A stretch of 64,000 bases of DNA from Sulfolobus sp. A20 (lineage in GTDB: Archaea > Thermoproteota > Thermoprotei_A > Sulfolobales > Sulfolobaceae): the NCBI RefSeq assembly GCF_001719125.1, contig NZ_CP017006.1, forward strand, positions 1,798,001 through 1,862,000, in the 5' to 3' direction. The translations under genes were made by a program, and so were the position numbers. Under the pieces are notes generated by a model that did no database searches, was not told the origin of the DNA, and saw only the letters and a program-made list of their open reading frames with translations. Every line of letters starts with the position of its first letter. Position 1 is the stretch's first letter. This document shows positions 9,221 to 18,448 of the stretch, in pieces.

Positions 9221-9421
9221 TTAAAGCATCATAAATGTGAGTGTGATAAACACTATTGCAATCACAACTAACATCGTACCGATAGTATATAGATCTCTCC
9301 TAATTTTTGGAAATAAATTAAAATGTGCTATACCTACATAAGTTGCTCCGAAGAACGCCATTATTAGAGCTAATATTGCAAACGAAATTTTTATAAAAAT
9401 GATTATTGGTATCATACTCAT
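9221..9421 (-). CDS. Small two-helix membrane protein
   Basis: A 66-residue protein with two hydrophobic helices (about 3-28 and 43-65) separated by a short basic loop 'FPKIRRDLY'. No family is recognised. Support for a real gene is the clean membrane topology and a TATA-like AAAATATATATTT about 27 bp before the ATG, consistent with leaderless expression. It stands alone between the zinc-ribbon gene and a gene-poor stretch. Confidence 0.55.
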   Translation of the reverse strand: MSMIPIIIFIKISFAILALIMAFFGATYVGIAHFNLFPKIRRDLYTIGTMLVVIAIVFITLTFMML

Positions 9422-9951
9422 ATATCATATTATTGTTCACAAATATATATTTTACTTTCATTAAACACATAGCAAGTATTATGGAGTTTATATATCTTCA
9501 AGGTAATACAATTCCTAGTCATTAATCCTCCTAATAACAATAGGAGTATTATGGATAAGATTTATTAATTTCGTCGTATTATCTATAAAAGTTTAGATAA
9601 TACTTCTTACAACATGAGGAAAGCGTCATCCTTTAGGGCTTGAAGAAAGTTAGTGAACTACATAAAATGTGCTTGATACTCAGCAAAACTACCTTTAGGT
9701 CATCCTTCACGATAAGGTTGCTAATGCATGAATTCTGACTTTAATTTTACATTAAAATACTATATTTAATCTTACTATATATGTATAAAATTTTAGATTA
9801 TTATTAATATATATTTTTATGTTATACGTTTACACTCTCAATATTTTATTATAGTTAATTTATAATACGAGACTATGACTGTATTCAAGAATTTTTAAAT
9901 TAACGGCAATTTACCACAACGCTTAAATCTTTTTGTATATTAAAAAATCAA
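9422..9951. other. 530-bp gene-free stretch with an IS-end relic
   Basis: No plausible gene. It holds the promoter of the small membrane gene, a relic of the IS200/IS605-type right end at about 9620-9653 (CCTTTAGGGC flanked by degraded arms) and the promoter region of the surface protein at 9952. Confidence 0.45.
9620..9653 (-). repeat. Degenerate IS200/IS605-type end hairpin
   Basis: The core ATCCTTTAGGGCTTGAAGAA matches in degraded form the reverse complement of the better copy at 15221-15253. Dispersed family member. Confidence 0.35.
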
Positions 9952-12837
9952 ATGATGAGATGGGAATTAGTTGCATTAATACTTTTAATTATGCCACAAT
10001 TATCAATATTAAGCATAAGTCATACACCATATTTGAGCAAACCTCTACCATTATCAATGGTAAATGGTGATTCCCCGCTAAATTTCTACGATGAACAGTT
10101 ATTCATGATGCTTAATACTTATCCAGTAAGTACAAACTTCACAGCCTACGTTTATGCTATTGCGCAGTCTAGTACATCAGGTTATGGTCCTGCTTACTTA
10201 ATAAATGCTGTAACTAACACTGACTGGTGGTATCAATTAGGTATAGCTTACAATTGGCCATTTAGTAATGGAACGTTTGATCCGGGATTCCACATGATTT
10301 ATATGGTATGGGCTAGCAACGGAAGCCCAGTCCGAGGACCAGTACTATTGAATTTTAATGGAGTAGTTCAGGGTGGAGATGAAATAATGTTAGAAATGTA
10401 TTTCTTAAGCGGAAATATGGTATTATGTGCTTATGATACGGTAACTCATTCTAAGGCTATAGCTTTAGTTCCAGCTAATGGAAGCCAAATAGTAACTAGT
10501 CTTAATTTAGTTAACCACGGATACTTTACTGGGTTAATGACAGAATGGTACCATTTAAGACCGTATTATGGTAGTGAGGAAGGAGTAATATACAAACTAC
10601 CCAGTTTCTCTGGTTACTTTTCTTTGGGCGTAAATGAATTTTATAACTCTTCTGGTAACGTAAATACTTTGTTTTATTCTATTAGTGATTTCTCTCCTTC
10701 AAATAATTATACTTTTTATAACTTAACTTATGGTGGAGCTTTCGAGACGTCTAATGGCATATACTATGTTACTGGCAGTCTTTATCCAATTCTCATAAAT
10801 TACAAAATAATTGGAGGTAATTTTAATGAAAAACTCCCCGTAACTTATTACTCTAATTATCAAAAGATAACCACCTATATGCCTTCCTTAATATTCGTAA
10901 ATCCTGGCAGTAATATTACTGTTCCTACAGAAATAGTTAATGGTTTAAGCAGAATTTACTTGATCAATCAAACCCCTATAAAGGCGTTAAAAGTAGGGAA
11001 TCTAACACTTTATTACCAATTACAATATTACGTGGGTATAAACATCAATGTTAATGCCACAGTTAATGGGGTTACTACCATCTTATCTAGTGGATGGTAT
11101 AATTCTTCTTCAACAATATCAATTAATCCATACACTTATTATTCAAATGATTCCAGAATTTATATTATTTCCGTAAATCCTTCTAAGCAATTTGTATTAA
11201 ACTCTCCAGTCAATTTGACAGTTAATTATGTACTACAATACTATGTTTATGTAACGTCACAATTTCCCCTCTATGGTTCAATAAATGGAACTAACACAAC
11301 GATACAAAGTAATTGGTACAATAGTGGAACGATTATCAAAGTGTTTAACATTACTCTATATTTAAATAATGAAACCAGAATCATATACACGAGAATACTT
11401 CCAGCTACCTACATAATTGTAAATAGATCATATACTTTTTACGTACAAGAACTCATACAATATTATTTAAGTCTAGTGTCACAAATCCCGGTTTACGCGT
11501 TAATAAATGGCACAAACCAAAGCCTAAAGAGTAACTGGTTCAATACGGGTACGGTAATACAAGTAGAAAATATAACAATTTATGGACCAAACAATCAATA
11601 CAGATACATAATCACTAGTATATCACCTTCAAGCACGTTCGTAGTTGATAAACCAATAGCTCTAAGAATCTACGTAGTTAAACAATTTCCAGTAATTGTT
11701 AAGTCCCCAATACCGGTTTACGCGTTAATAAATGGCACAAACCAAAGCCTATCCTCATTTATGTGGATTAATAATGGTACTAGACTACAAATACTTAATG
11801 TAACACATTATGTTAATAATGTAACAAGATTAATAATTGTTAAAATATTACCATCATCCAATATTACTGTTATTACTCCGCTAAATATTTCTATATCTAC
11901 GATAACGCAATACTACTTGGAATTATTCTCAAATTACCCAGTTTACGTCTCCTCAAATGGTAAAAACGTCACATTACAAACCAATTGGTACAATAATGGA
12001 ACACAATTTACCATATATAGAATATGGTATATCAATCAGCTTGAAAGGCAATATCTAAGTGTTTTGTTAATTAACGGATCGAAAGTCCTCGAAAACATAA
12101 TAAGTGTCAATGAACCAATAAGGTTAGATGTATATTACATAATACAATACTATATCGGACTAGTTTCCAATATTCCTATAAAAGCTATTGTAAATACTTC
12201 TCTAATTACTTTCTCTTCAGGGTGGTATAATAAAGGTAGTTCAATAGTAATTTTGAATAATACGTATTATCCAACCTCCGACGTTAGGTACGTAGTTTTG
12301 AGAATCTCGCCACAGAATTTCACGGTTAATGAGCCCATAAATATCTCTGTAGTCACTGTAGAACAATTCCTAGTTAAGATAAATATTCCAATAGTAATAT
12401 ATATAAATAATTTAAGTATAAATACTAGTGAACTGTGGGTAAATAATGGCCAAGCAATAAAAATACCGCAGTATATCAATATAACAAGCAATGAAAGAAT
12501 TCTCTACAATACTACCCAATACGTATACAATGTAACGTCTCCTTTAAACGTTGAAGTATCTCCAATAAAGGAATACTTAGTTACAATAAATGGAGTTTCA
12601 GAATGGTTACCGGTTGGAAGCGAAGTAACATTAACGGAAAGCTTACCTATATATCTTCAAGGAAAATGGGTTGGTACAGAAAACGTGAGTAACGGGGAAA
12701 CCATAACTGTTAGTCAACCGATAACAGAAACGTTTATTAAAAATATAAGCAGTGTCTTTCTAGGCGGTATAATCTTAGTAATAGCAATAATAATAGCTGC
12801 AATTCTGATACTTATTTTAAGAAGACCTAAAATATAA
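9952..12837 (+). CDS. Surface protein with tandem ~75-90 residue repeats
   Basis: A 961-residue exported protein. A signal peptide (about 1-20) leads to an N-terminal domain (about 40-345) rich in Tyr, Ser and Asn. This is followed by about seven repeats of 75-90 residues, each opening with a strand such as 'QYYVYVTSQFPLYGSINGTN' and holding 'NWYNSGT' or 'NGT' turns. A single transmembrane helix ('GGIILVIAIIIAAILILIL') and a short basic tail end the protein. Dozens of N-x-S/T sequons predict heavy glycosylation outside the cell. The layout resembles thermopsin-associated or S-layer-attached proteins, but I see no thermopsin catalytic motif. It is convergent with the ABC transporter genes (10 bp gap), so a shared role is possible but not shown. 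Confidence 0.75.
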   Translation: MMRWELVALILLIMPQLSILSISHTPYLSKPLPLSMVNGDSPLNFYDEQLFMMLNTYPVSTNFTAYVYAIAQSSTSGYGPAYLINAVTNTDWWYQLGIAYNWPFSNGTFDPGFHMIYMVWASNGSPVRGPVLLNFNGVVQGGDEIMLEMYFLSGNMVLCAYDTVTHSKAIALVPANGSQIVTSLNLVNHGYFTGLMTEWYHLRPYYGSEEGVIYKLPSFSGYFSLGVNEFYNSSGNVNTLFYSISDFSPSNNYTFYNLTYGGAFETSNGIYYVTGSLYPILINYKIIGGNFNEKLPVTYYSNYQKITTYMPSLIFVNPGSNITVPTEIVNGLSRIYLINQTPIKALKVGNLTLYYQLQYYVGININVNATVNGVTTILSSGWYNSSSTISINPYTYYSNDSRIYIISVNPSKQFVLNSPVNLTVNYVLQYYVYVTSQFPLYGSINGTNTTIQSNWYNSGTIIKVFNITLYLNNETRIIYTRILPATYIIVNRSYTFYVQELIQYYLSLVSQIPVYALINGTNQSLKSNWFNTGTVIQVENITIYGPNNQYRYIITSISPSSTFVVDKPIALRIYVVKQFPVIVKSPIPVYALINGTNQSLSSFMWINNGTRLQILNVTHYVNNVTRLIIVKILPSSNITVITPLNISISTITQYYLELFSNYPVYVSSNGKNVTLQTNWYNNGTQFTIYRIWYINQLERQYLSVLLINGSKVLENIISVNEPIRLDVYYIIQYYIGLVSNIPIKAIVNTSLITFSSGWYNKGSSIVILNNTYYPTSDVRYVVLRISPQNFTVNEPINISVVTVEQFLVKINIPIVIYINNLSINTSELWVNNGQAIKIPQYINITSNERILYNTTQYVYNVTSPLNVEVSPIKEYLVTINGVSEWLPVGSEVTLTESLPIYLQGKWVGTENVSNGETITVSQPITETFIKNISSVFLGGIILVIAIIIAAILILILRRPKI
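11488..11751 (+). repeat. Identical 39-bp DNA repeat inside the surface protein
   Basis: A 39-bp run coding for 'PVYALINGTNQSL' is identical at 11488-11526 and 11713-11751, exactly 225 bp (75 codons) apart, whereas the rest of the protein repeats have diverged at DNA level. Recent duplication or gene conversion is likely. Confidence 0.85.
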
Positions 12838-12847
12838 TTTAAATTAA

Positions 12848-14212
12848 TTATCTTATTTTTTTAGTTACAATCAAATTAATTATTATTAATGTAATTAATG
12901 AAAATAGTATAGACAACAACAAATTGATGTATAGTAAAACAATAGCTATACCAACTATTGCATTTATTTCAATTTCTCTTATTATTAACGAAATCGGATC
13001 TGCTATTCTAATTCCTCTTCCCTTAAGCACGCTATTATATGATATTAATAAGCTGGTCTCTATGCTGGCTACTGTTGACGGTAATAATATAATTCCAGTT
13101 AATCTTCCCGTAAAAAATGTAAATATTAAAGCACTTATAAAATATATTAAACTTATTATTATTAGTTTTGATAGGAACGAATTCCTTAAACCTGATGGAA
13201 GAGTTAAAAGAAGTTGTATTCCAGAAGCTTCTATTAATATCATTGTAATAGAAGAGGTAGTTATCATAAAAATTAAGTAAAATATTGAATATTGCTGAAG
13301 AATTAGAGTAAATATTATGGCAAATATCGGGATAGCTAATAAGAAACTTGCTTGAGGTACTCTGATTAACCCTCTAACATCCTTGTAAAGATAAGCGAAA
13401 ATGGGTTTACGTAACTTAATTGAGTATCTAGTGAATTTTGCTACCTCGATTCTCGCTTTCGCAAAACTTGCAACTTGCCTATAAACGGACAAAATTGATA
13501 AGAAAACATATACAATGGAAAGTAAGAAGCCATAAGTGTTCACAAAATCAAACGGGAATATTGGCAGAAAATATATGGGCAGGATAGATTTATAAATTAT
13601 TTGATATGATGGAAAAATCACAAAAAGAATCCATATAAACGAAGTTCCTACTCTAAAGAGAGTAGATGCGATACCTAACTTAATTCTCTTACCTAAGAAT
13701 AAGACCAGCGAAAACGACAATGAAAAGAAAAATAAGACTTCGAGTTCAACCAGAAGAGCTTGGAGAATAGATGAGGTCATAACAAAAGTTGTAATTGGAG
13801 ATAAAATCACAGATATCAGAAAGCCTTGATAAAAGAATTCAAAAACTCCTCTAACAATCGCTCTACTCACTTGTGATTCGGTTAGAGGTAATGTAAGTAA
13901 AAAAGTCCTCAAATCATAATTATTTACGAAAAAAATTACATTTAAACCTGAGGTTATCATGTTTGCAAAAATTATTAGATCCAAAAAAGTAAATGCTAAG
14001 GGTGCATTTTCAGAAAATTTTGAAATAAATCCAGAAATTAACGTTGCTATTAGATAAGCAATGATATTACTTAGTTTTATGGTAGTAGCGCTCCTTCTTA
14101 CCCTATTTATCACATCAGCTCTAGGAGTTAGACCAAAGGATCTACTAGTATAAATAAGATATACTATCTGTCTGTAAACAATGTCGTAGATTTTTTTCTC
14201 GACATCGCTCAT
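12848..14212 (-). CDS. ABC-2 type transporter permease
   Basis: A 454-residue integral membrane protein with about 10-12 hydrophobic helices and a cytoplasmic N-terminal stretch of about 45 basic residues. A central soluble loop ('ARIEVAKFTRYSIKLRKPIFAYLYKDVRGL', in part) separates two six-helix halves. No family motif is clear beyond the topology; the role is inferred from the ATPase gene, whose stop overlaps its ATG by 4 bp. ABC-2 exporters of this kind move lipids, drugs or peptides. It is convergent with the surface-protein gene. Confidence 0.75.
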   Translation of the reverse strand: MSDVEKKIYDIVYRQIVYLIYTSRSFGLTPRADVINRVRRSATTIKLSNIIAYLIATLISGFISKFSENAPLAFTFLDLIIFANMITSGLNVIFFVNNYDLRTFLLTLPLTESQVSRAIVRGVFEFFYQGFLISVILSPITTFVMTSSILQALLVELEVLFFFSLSFSLVLFLGKRIKLGIASTLFRVGTSFIWILFVIFPSYQIIYKSILPIYFLPIFPFDFVNTYGFLLSIVYVFLSILSVYRQVASFAKARIEVAKFTRYSIKLRKPIFAYLYKDVRGLIRVPQASFLLAIPIFAIIFTLILQQYSIFYLIFMITTSSITMILIEASGIQLLLTLPSGLRNSFLSKLIIISLIYFISALIFTFFTGRLTGIILLPSTVASIETSLLISYNSVLKGRGIRIADPISLIIREIEINAIVGIAIVLLYINLLLSILFSLITLIIINLIVTKKIR

Positions 14213-14937
14213 TCTAATCCCTTTAGTATCTCTTTTACCTGCTCTTCTAAACCAGTTATTGTTAGGAATATTTCCTCTAATGATTTACCTTTTTCCCTTA
14301 TTCCCTCAGAGCTAGTCTCCATTATCATTATCCCCTTATTTATTATCCCAATCCTATTGCATATCTTTTCAGCTACTTCCATGATATGTGTAGAAAATAA
14401 TACTCCACCTCCAGCTTTCACGTGGTTTAAAATTATTTCCTTCAACACTTTCACTGATAGAACATCTAATGCGTTGAACGGTTCATCTAAGATTAATAAT
14501 TTCGGTTCGTGTAATAGTGAAAGTATTATCGAAACCTTTTGCTTATTTCCCATTGACAATGACGCTATTGGAGTGTTCATGTAATTTTCTAGAGAAAACG
14601 CCCTAACTAACGCGTTTATTCTATTTAGATCATTTATCTTTCTTAGGCTAGCTACAAAGCTAAATATTTCGGCTGGAGTCATATATTCATAAAGCGTAAC
14701 TTGCTCTGGAACATAGCCTACTAAATTTTTAACTTCCTTGTCTTTATTACTTTTATCTAAGATCTTTATCTCTCCTTCAAAAGGCACCATATTCATTATA
14801 GCCCTAAGAGTACTAGACTTTCCAGCTCCATTTGGGCCTAACAAACAATAAATCTCATTATTGACTGAGAAGGATAAGGAGTTTACGGCAACGAATGAGG
14901 CATACTTTACAGTTAAGTTCTTAACATCCAATAGCAT
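14209..14937 (-). CDS. ABC transporter ATP-binding protein
   Basis: A complete 242-residue nucleotide-binding domain. It has Walker A 'GPNGAGKSS' (near residue 34), a Q-loop-type region 'GYVPEQ', the signature 'LSMGNKQK' (near 128), Walker B 'LLILDEPFNALD' (near 148) and the switch His in 'FSTHIMEV'. It resembles the CcmA/NatA-type ATPases that drive ABC-2 permeases and is coupled by a 4-bp overlap to such a permease. The order ATPase then permease gives a two-gene exporter. Substrate unknown. Confidence 0.9.
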   Translation of the reverse strand: MLLDVKNLTVKYASFVAVNSLSFSVNNEIYCLLGPNGAGKSSTLRAIMNMVPFEGEIKILDKSNKDKEVKNLVGYVPEQVTLYEYMTPAEIFSFVASLRKINDLNRINALVRAFSLENYMNTPIASLSMGNKQKVSIILSLLHEPKLLILDEPFNALDVLSVKVLKEIILNHVKAGGGVLFSTHIMEVAEKICNRIGIINKGIMIMETSSEGIREKGKSLEEIFLTITGLEEQVKEILKGLE

Positions 14938-15339
14938 TATACACCTATTCTCTCTACTGGTTATTAAAATTTATAAAAAGCATTAAATATATCGATCCTT
15001 AGATTTTTAATCAAGAAATATACATTTTACGTTTTGATATCTATATTAAACAAGCAATCTTTGAACAATGCCATGTCTCTATAACTAGTACAGAAGAACT
15101 ATTACTTTAATGAATTAATTTTAATGATAAATAATTTTAATTCAGATGAAATACTTCTTATCAAAACTAGTCTATTTTTTATGGAGTCAATCTTACTTAT
15201 CACTTAGGGCTAAATGAGCCGACCTCCTCCCCACCCTAAAGGGCGAGGCTTGACATTTTATTGTTAAATTGGGCCTAAACGTGGTAATAGTTCACTTATC
15301 ATCTCGAAGGCTAATTGTCTCATTAATACTTTAGTTTAA
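14938..15339. other. 400-bp gap with IS-end relic
   Basis: No gene seen. The first 60 bp hold the ABC operon promoter. The best-preserved copy of the dispersed hairpin motif lies at 15221-15253. Confidence 0.4.
15221..15253 (+). repeat. IS200/IS605-type right-end hairpin relic (best copy)
   Basis: GACCTCCTCC then CCACCCTAAAGGGCGAGGCT contains the small stem CCCT-AA-AGGG within a GC-rich frame. I know this motif as the end of tnpB-carrying IS200/IS605 elements. No tnpA or tnpB is next to it. Confidence 0.55.
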
Positions 15340-16065
15340 CTATGTTGAATCAGTGTCGATTTTTAATTTTGAAAGAATTTTACTTACTTTTTCTTCTAAA
15401 TTCCTAAGCCTTCTTTCTAGACCTTGATTATTATCATCTTCATAAAAACCAAAAACTCCTCTCATTTTCATAAATACTACATCCCCTAATCTCTGTAGTT
15501 TAGGCTCATAACCATCCTTTACAATTTTATACAATCCTTGAACCTTACCACATCCTATCGGTAAAACCATTATACCTTTATCTTTCAATTGATCATAAAT
15601 TTTAGAAGGTATAGTAGGAGAAGCCGCCCAAATCACTGCTCTATCATATGGGGAAAGTTTCTCATACCCTAAACTACCGTCACCCTTAATTAAAATCATA
15701 TTTGGATACCTAGGTGATAGAAGCCTTTTAGCATAATCATACATATAATCGTCTATTTCAATACTTACTACGTTTTTGTCTCCAACTATTTCAGCAATTA
15801 AAGCTGTATAATAACCTATTCCGGTTCCGACTTCAAGAACTTTATGCTCTTCTCTTAAATCTAATACATCTAACATTAAAATACCTAAGCTTAACGCAGT
15901 GGTAGTTATGTTTGGGGTTATATGAAATGCATCGTTAACATAAGCAGGATCATAGGCAAATTTCTTTAAAACGTCTGGCAAAAAGTCTTCTCTATTAACT
16001 TTCATGAAAGCCTTTGCTAGCCTTGGATTCCGTATTGAGCTCAGTATGTTGTTTCTTGCACTCAT
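15340..16065 (-). CDS. pcm: Protein-L-isoaspartate O-methyltransferase
   Basis: A 241-residue SAM-dependent methyltransferase that repairs isoaspartyl residues in damaged proteins, a common need at high temperature. The SAM-binding motif is 'VLEVGTGIGYYTALIAE' (near residue 77). The preceding 'FHITPNITTTALSLGIL' occupies the place of the substrate loop 'ISAPHM', slightly altered. 'DRAVIWAASPTIP' and 'MVLPIG' follow as in the family. The last 30 residues form a charged coiled-coil-like tail ('LERRLRNLEEKVSKILSKLK') that is not part of the core. The start ATG at 16065 has a TATA-like box about 25 bp upstream, overlapping the sRNA promoter region on the other strand. Confidence 0.88.
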   Translation of the reverse strand: MSARNNILSSIRNPRLAKAFMKVNREDFLPDVLKKFAYDPAYVNDAFHITPNITTTALSLGILMLDVLDLREEHKVLEVGTGIGYYTALIAEIVGDKNVVSIEIDDYMYDYAKRLLSPRYPNMILIKGDGSLGYEKLSPYDRAVIWAASPTIPSKIYDQLKDKGIMVLPIGCGKVQGLYKIVKDGYEPKLQRLGDVVFMKMRGVFGFYEDDNNQGLERRLRNLEEKVSKILSKLKIDTDST

Positions 16066-16096
16066 ATTTATATATACTTCCTTTTTAAAAATATAT

Positions 16097-16152
16097 TATA
16101 TGATGATAGGCCTGCAACTAGACTTAGTGAAGAAGTCGTCGCGGCTCTGAAG
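16097..16152 (+). ncRNA. C/D box sRNA (2'-O-methylation guide)
   Basis: A complete C/D layout: C box ATGATGA at 16100-16106, a 16-nt guide, D' variant CTTA at 16123-16126, C' GTGAAGA at 16127-16133, a second guide GTCGTCGCGGCT at 16135-16146, and D box CTGA at 16147-16150. The GC-rich guide is out of character for intergenic DNA here. A TATA-like TTTATATATA at 16069-16078 lies about 27 bp before the expected 5' end. Archaeal C/D RNAs of 50-60 nt bind L7Ae, Nop5 and fibrillarin and methylate the base paired to the fifth position before D; I cannot name the target. Confidence 0.75.
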
Positions 16153-16183
16153 ATTTTTAATATCCCTTAACGTAAATTTCCAT

Positions 16184-16855
16184 ATGAAAAATAGTGAAAG
16201 GCTTTGGAGCTCCATTTTAGATATTTACAATTCTATTCTCAACCATCCTTTCCTAGTAGAATTAGTCAATGGTAATCTTGATGAAGAGAAATTCATATAT
16301 TACATAGTCCAAGATTACATGTATTTAAGGGAATTTTCTAAAGCTTTAGCTCTGTTATCAGCTAAAGCTGATAGCGAGGAACATTCTGCATTATTCATTA
16401 CACATATACAAGATGCTATTAAGGTTGAGAAAGCTCTACATAAATATTACATTAAGGAATTTGGAGTCAATCTAGAAAACTATGAAATGAGTCCTACCAA
16501 TCTAGCATATACATCCTATCTATTAGCGGTAGCATATTCTAGACCTTTCATTGAGGTAGTCTCAGCTGTGTTACCCTGTTATTGGATTTATATGGAAGTT
16601 GGTAAAGAATTACTAAAGAAAGGATCTAAGAACCCGATTTATCAAAAGTGGATTGATACGTATGGTGGAGAAGAATATGAAAGAGGAGTTAGAGCAGTGA
16701 TATCAATTTTAGATAATGAAAATGTGAGTGAGAAAGAGTTTAACGAATTAAAAAAACATTTTAGAACAGCTTCAGTTTACGAATACATGTTTTGGGATTC
16801 AGCTTACAGATTAGAAAAATTTCCATTTAATGTAGAAAAGAATAAAGGAGTGTAG
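16184..16855 (+). CDS. tenA: TenA-like aminopyrimidine aminohydrolase
   Basis: A 223-residue all-helical protein of the TenA/thiaminase-II family, which salvages degraded thiamine pyrimidines. Family features are 'FIYYIVQDYMYLREFSKALALL' (in part, near residue 36), 'AYTSYLLAVAYSRPFIEVVSAVLPCYWIY' with the conserved Cys near 131, and 'YGGEEYERGV' near 165. Close to the expected length. It stands 13 bp ahead of the aminotransferase and may be co-transcribed with it. No thiamine-biosynthesis neighbours are here, so use in thiamine salvage is inferred from the family. Confidence 0.85.
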   Translation: MKNSERLWSSILDIYNSILNHPFLVELVNGNLDEEKFIYYIVQDYMYLREFSKALALLSAKADSEEHSALFITHIQDAIKVEKALHKYYIKEFGVNLENYEMSPTNLAYTSYLLAVAYSRPFIEVVSAVLPCYWIYMEVGKELLKKGSKNPIYQKWIDTYGGEEYERGVRAVISILDNENVSEKEFNELKKHFRTASVYEYMFWDSAYRLEKFPFNVEKNKGV

Positions 16856-16868
16856 TTAAGCCTATCTT

Positions 16869-18023
16869 ATGGATAAGCTTTTACTACACGTAGGTCCAAC
16901 TACAATAAAAGAAGATGTGCTTATTGCTGGATTGGATAATAACGTAGGCTTTACTTCTAAAGAGTTCGTAGAAGCTTTCAGAAAGTCTCTTGAAGGGCTA
17001 AGATACGTTATGGGTGTTAGTAAAAAATATCAACCATTCATAATACCGGGTGGAGGGACTTCTGCCATGGAAAGCGTAACATCTTTGCTTAAAAAAGATG
17101 ATAAAGTTCTAGTATTATCTAATGGTGTATTTGGAGATAGATGGGAACAGATTTTCAAGAGATATCCGGTAAGTGTAAAAGTAGTAAGACCTTTACCTGG
17201 TGAATACGTTAATCAAGATTTAGTATTAGAAGAAGTGCAAAAAGAGAATTATAAGATGGTAACTTTAACACACGTAGAGACTAGTACCGGAGTTAGAGAG
17301 CCTGTAAAAGAGGTTGTGGAAAAGATAAGAAAGTACGTAGATCTAGTAGTTGTAGACGGAGTATCTAGTGTAGGAGCTGAGGAAGTAAAGGCTGAAGAGT
17401 GGAATATTGACGTATATTTGACAGCTAGCCAGAAAGCCTTAGGTTGTCCAGCTGGGTTAGGGTTATTAGTACTATCACCAAAGGCTAATGAACTTTTAAA
17501 TAACGAGGATTCAATTGCTGGTTATTATCTGAATTTAAGAAATTGGCTACCAGTAATGAGAAATATGGAAGAAGGAAAAGCTTCATATTTTTCCACTTTA
17601 CCAGTTCACGTAATTCTGCAATTAGCTAAAGCGTTTGATCTAATAAGAGAGGAAGGAATTGAAAACAGGGTTAAAAGGCACGCGTTAGTCTCTAGCGCTA
17701 TAAGAGCTGGAGTTGAAGCTTTAGGACTTGAAATAACTGCTAAGAAACCGGCGTCATATAGTAATACAGTAACCGGAGTTGTACTTAAAAAAACAGATCC
17801 TCAGAAAGTTTTAGCTGAGACAATAAATGAGGGAGTTGAATTTGCTCCAGGTGTGCATCCTGCTTTTAGGTATTTCAGGATAGGCCATATGGGTTGGGTA
17901 ACGCCTAATGATGCAGTAGTAGCAATAAGTGTTATAGAAAGGGTTTTAAGAAAACTAGGTGAACCAATAAGGTTTGGAGAAGGAGTTAAAGCAGTACAGG
18001 ATGTCATCTCATCAGCTCGCTGA
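16869..18023 (+). CDS. Class V aminotransferase (alanine/serine-glyoxylate type)
   Basis: A 384-residue PLP enzyme of fold type I, class V. The N-terminus '[17 protein letters not shown]' and the '[11 protein letters not shown]' loop (near 59) are typical of the serine:pyruvate/alanine:glyoxylate group. The PLP lysine is in '[14 protein letters not shown]' (near residue 187), after '[10 protein letters not shown]'. Expected role is transfer of amino groups between alanine or serine and glyoxylate in the cytoplasm. It follows tenA after 13 bp. The 3' end overlaps a possible C/D box sRNA on the opposite strand. Confidence 0.88.
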   Translation: MDKLLLHVGPTTIKEDVLIAGLDNNVGFTSKEFVEAFRKSLEGLRYVMGVSKKYQPFIIPGGGTSAMESVTSLLKKDDKVLVLSNGVFGDRWEQIFKRYPVSVKVVRPLPGEYVNQDLVLEEVQKENYKMVTLTHVETSTGVREPVKEVVEKIRKYVDLVVVDGVSSVGAEEVKAEEWNIDVYLTASQKALGCPAGLGLLVLSPKANELLNNEDSIAGYYLNLRNWLPVMRNMEEGKASYFSTLPVHVILQLAKAFDLIREEGIENRVKRHALVSSAIRAGVEALGLEITAKKPASYSNTVTGVVLKKTDPQKVLAETINEGVEFAPGVHPAFRYFRIGHMGWVTPNDAVVAISVIERVLRKLGEPIRFGEGVKAVQDVISSAR

Positions 18024-18066
18024 AAGTACGTCATCTTTCCAACTCCCCGAAAATATCATCATTCAC
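18010..18066 (-). ncRNA. Possible C/D box sRNA antisense to the aminotransferase 3' end
   Basis: On the minus strand, C box ATGATGA (18062-18056) is followed by a GC-richer stretch, an imperfect C' ATGACGT (18034-18028), a 12-nt guide and D box CTGA (18015-18012). A TATA-like ATTTATATTA (18100-18091) lies about 27 bp before the expected 5' end. The D' box is not convincing. Sulfolobus C/D RNAs overlapping ORF ends are known, so it is plausible but unproven. Confidence 0.4.
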
Positions 18067-18100
18067 ACTTTTTATGGTAATACTAAGCAATAATATAAAT

Positions 18101-18448
18101 ATGACTACTGAGAACAATGTTACCTATACTGACCTATTGGATTATCAATTACTTAAACATTATTATGAAAGCGTAATATCTAGATTAAAGAATAAGAGTA
18201 TAAGAAACTTAAAGAGCACTATAAAGGAATTACTAGGAGTCATTGGAAAAATTAAGAACTTTATAACTGACTCTAGACTGAAGGATATAATTTTAAACCA
18301 AGAGAAAGTAGCTAAAAGATTGTTAGTGATAATAAATATAAGATATCTGATATTCTTCATCTATAAGTATATAATAGGTAAACTAATATCAACCCTTTAT
18401 GACTTACTACAAATGTTCATATCGAAACTAGAAACAATCAAATATTGA
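18101..18448 (+). CDS. Hypothetical helical protein
   Basis: Unrecognised 115-residue protein, basic and almost entirely helical, with Lys, Leu and Ile making up much of it. A more hydrophobic stretch ('LLVIINIRYLIFFIYKYIIGKLISTLYDLL', in part) could be amphipathic or membrane-binding. I prefer the ATG at 18101 over the one at 18074 because a TATA-like TTTTTATGG sits at 18068-18076, 26 bp upstream. It overlaps the convergent EVE gene by 11 bp. Confidence 0.45.
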   Translation: MTTENNVTYTDLLDYQLLKHYYESVISRLKNKSIRNLKSTIKELLGVIGKIKNFITDSRLKDIILNQEKVAKRLLVIINIRYLIFFIYKYIIGKLISTLYDLLQMFISKLETIKY

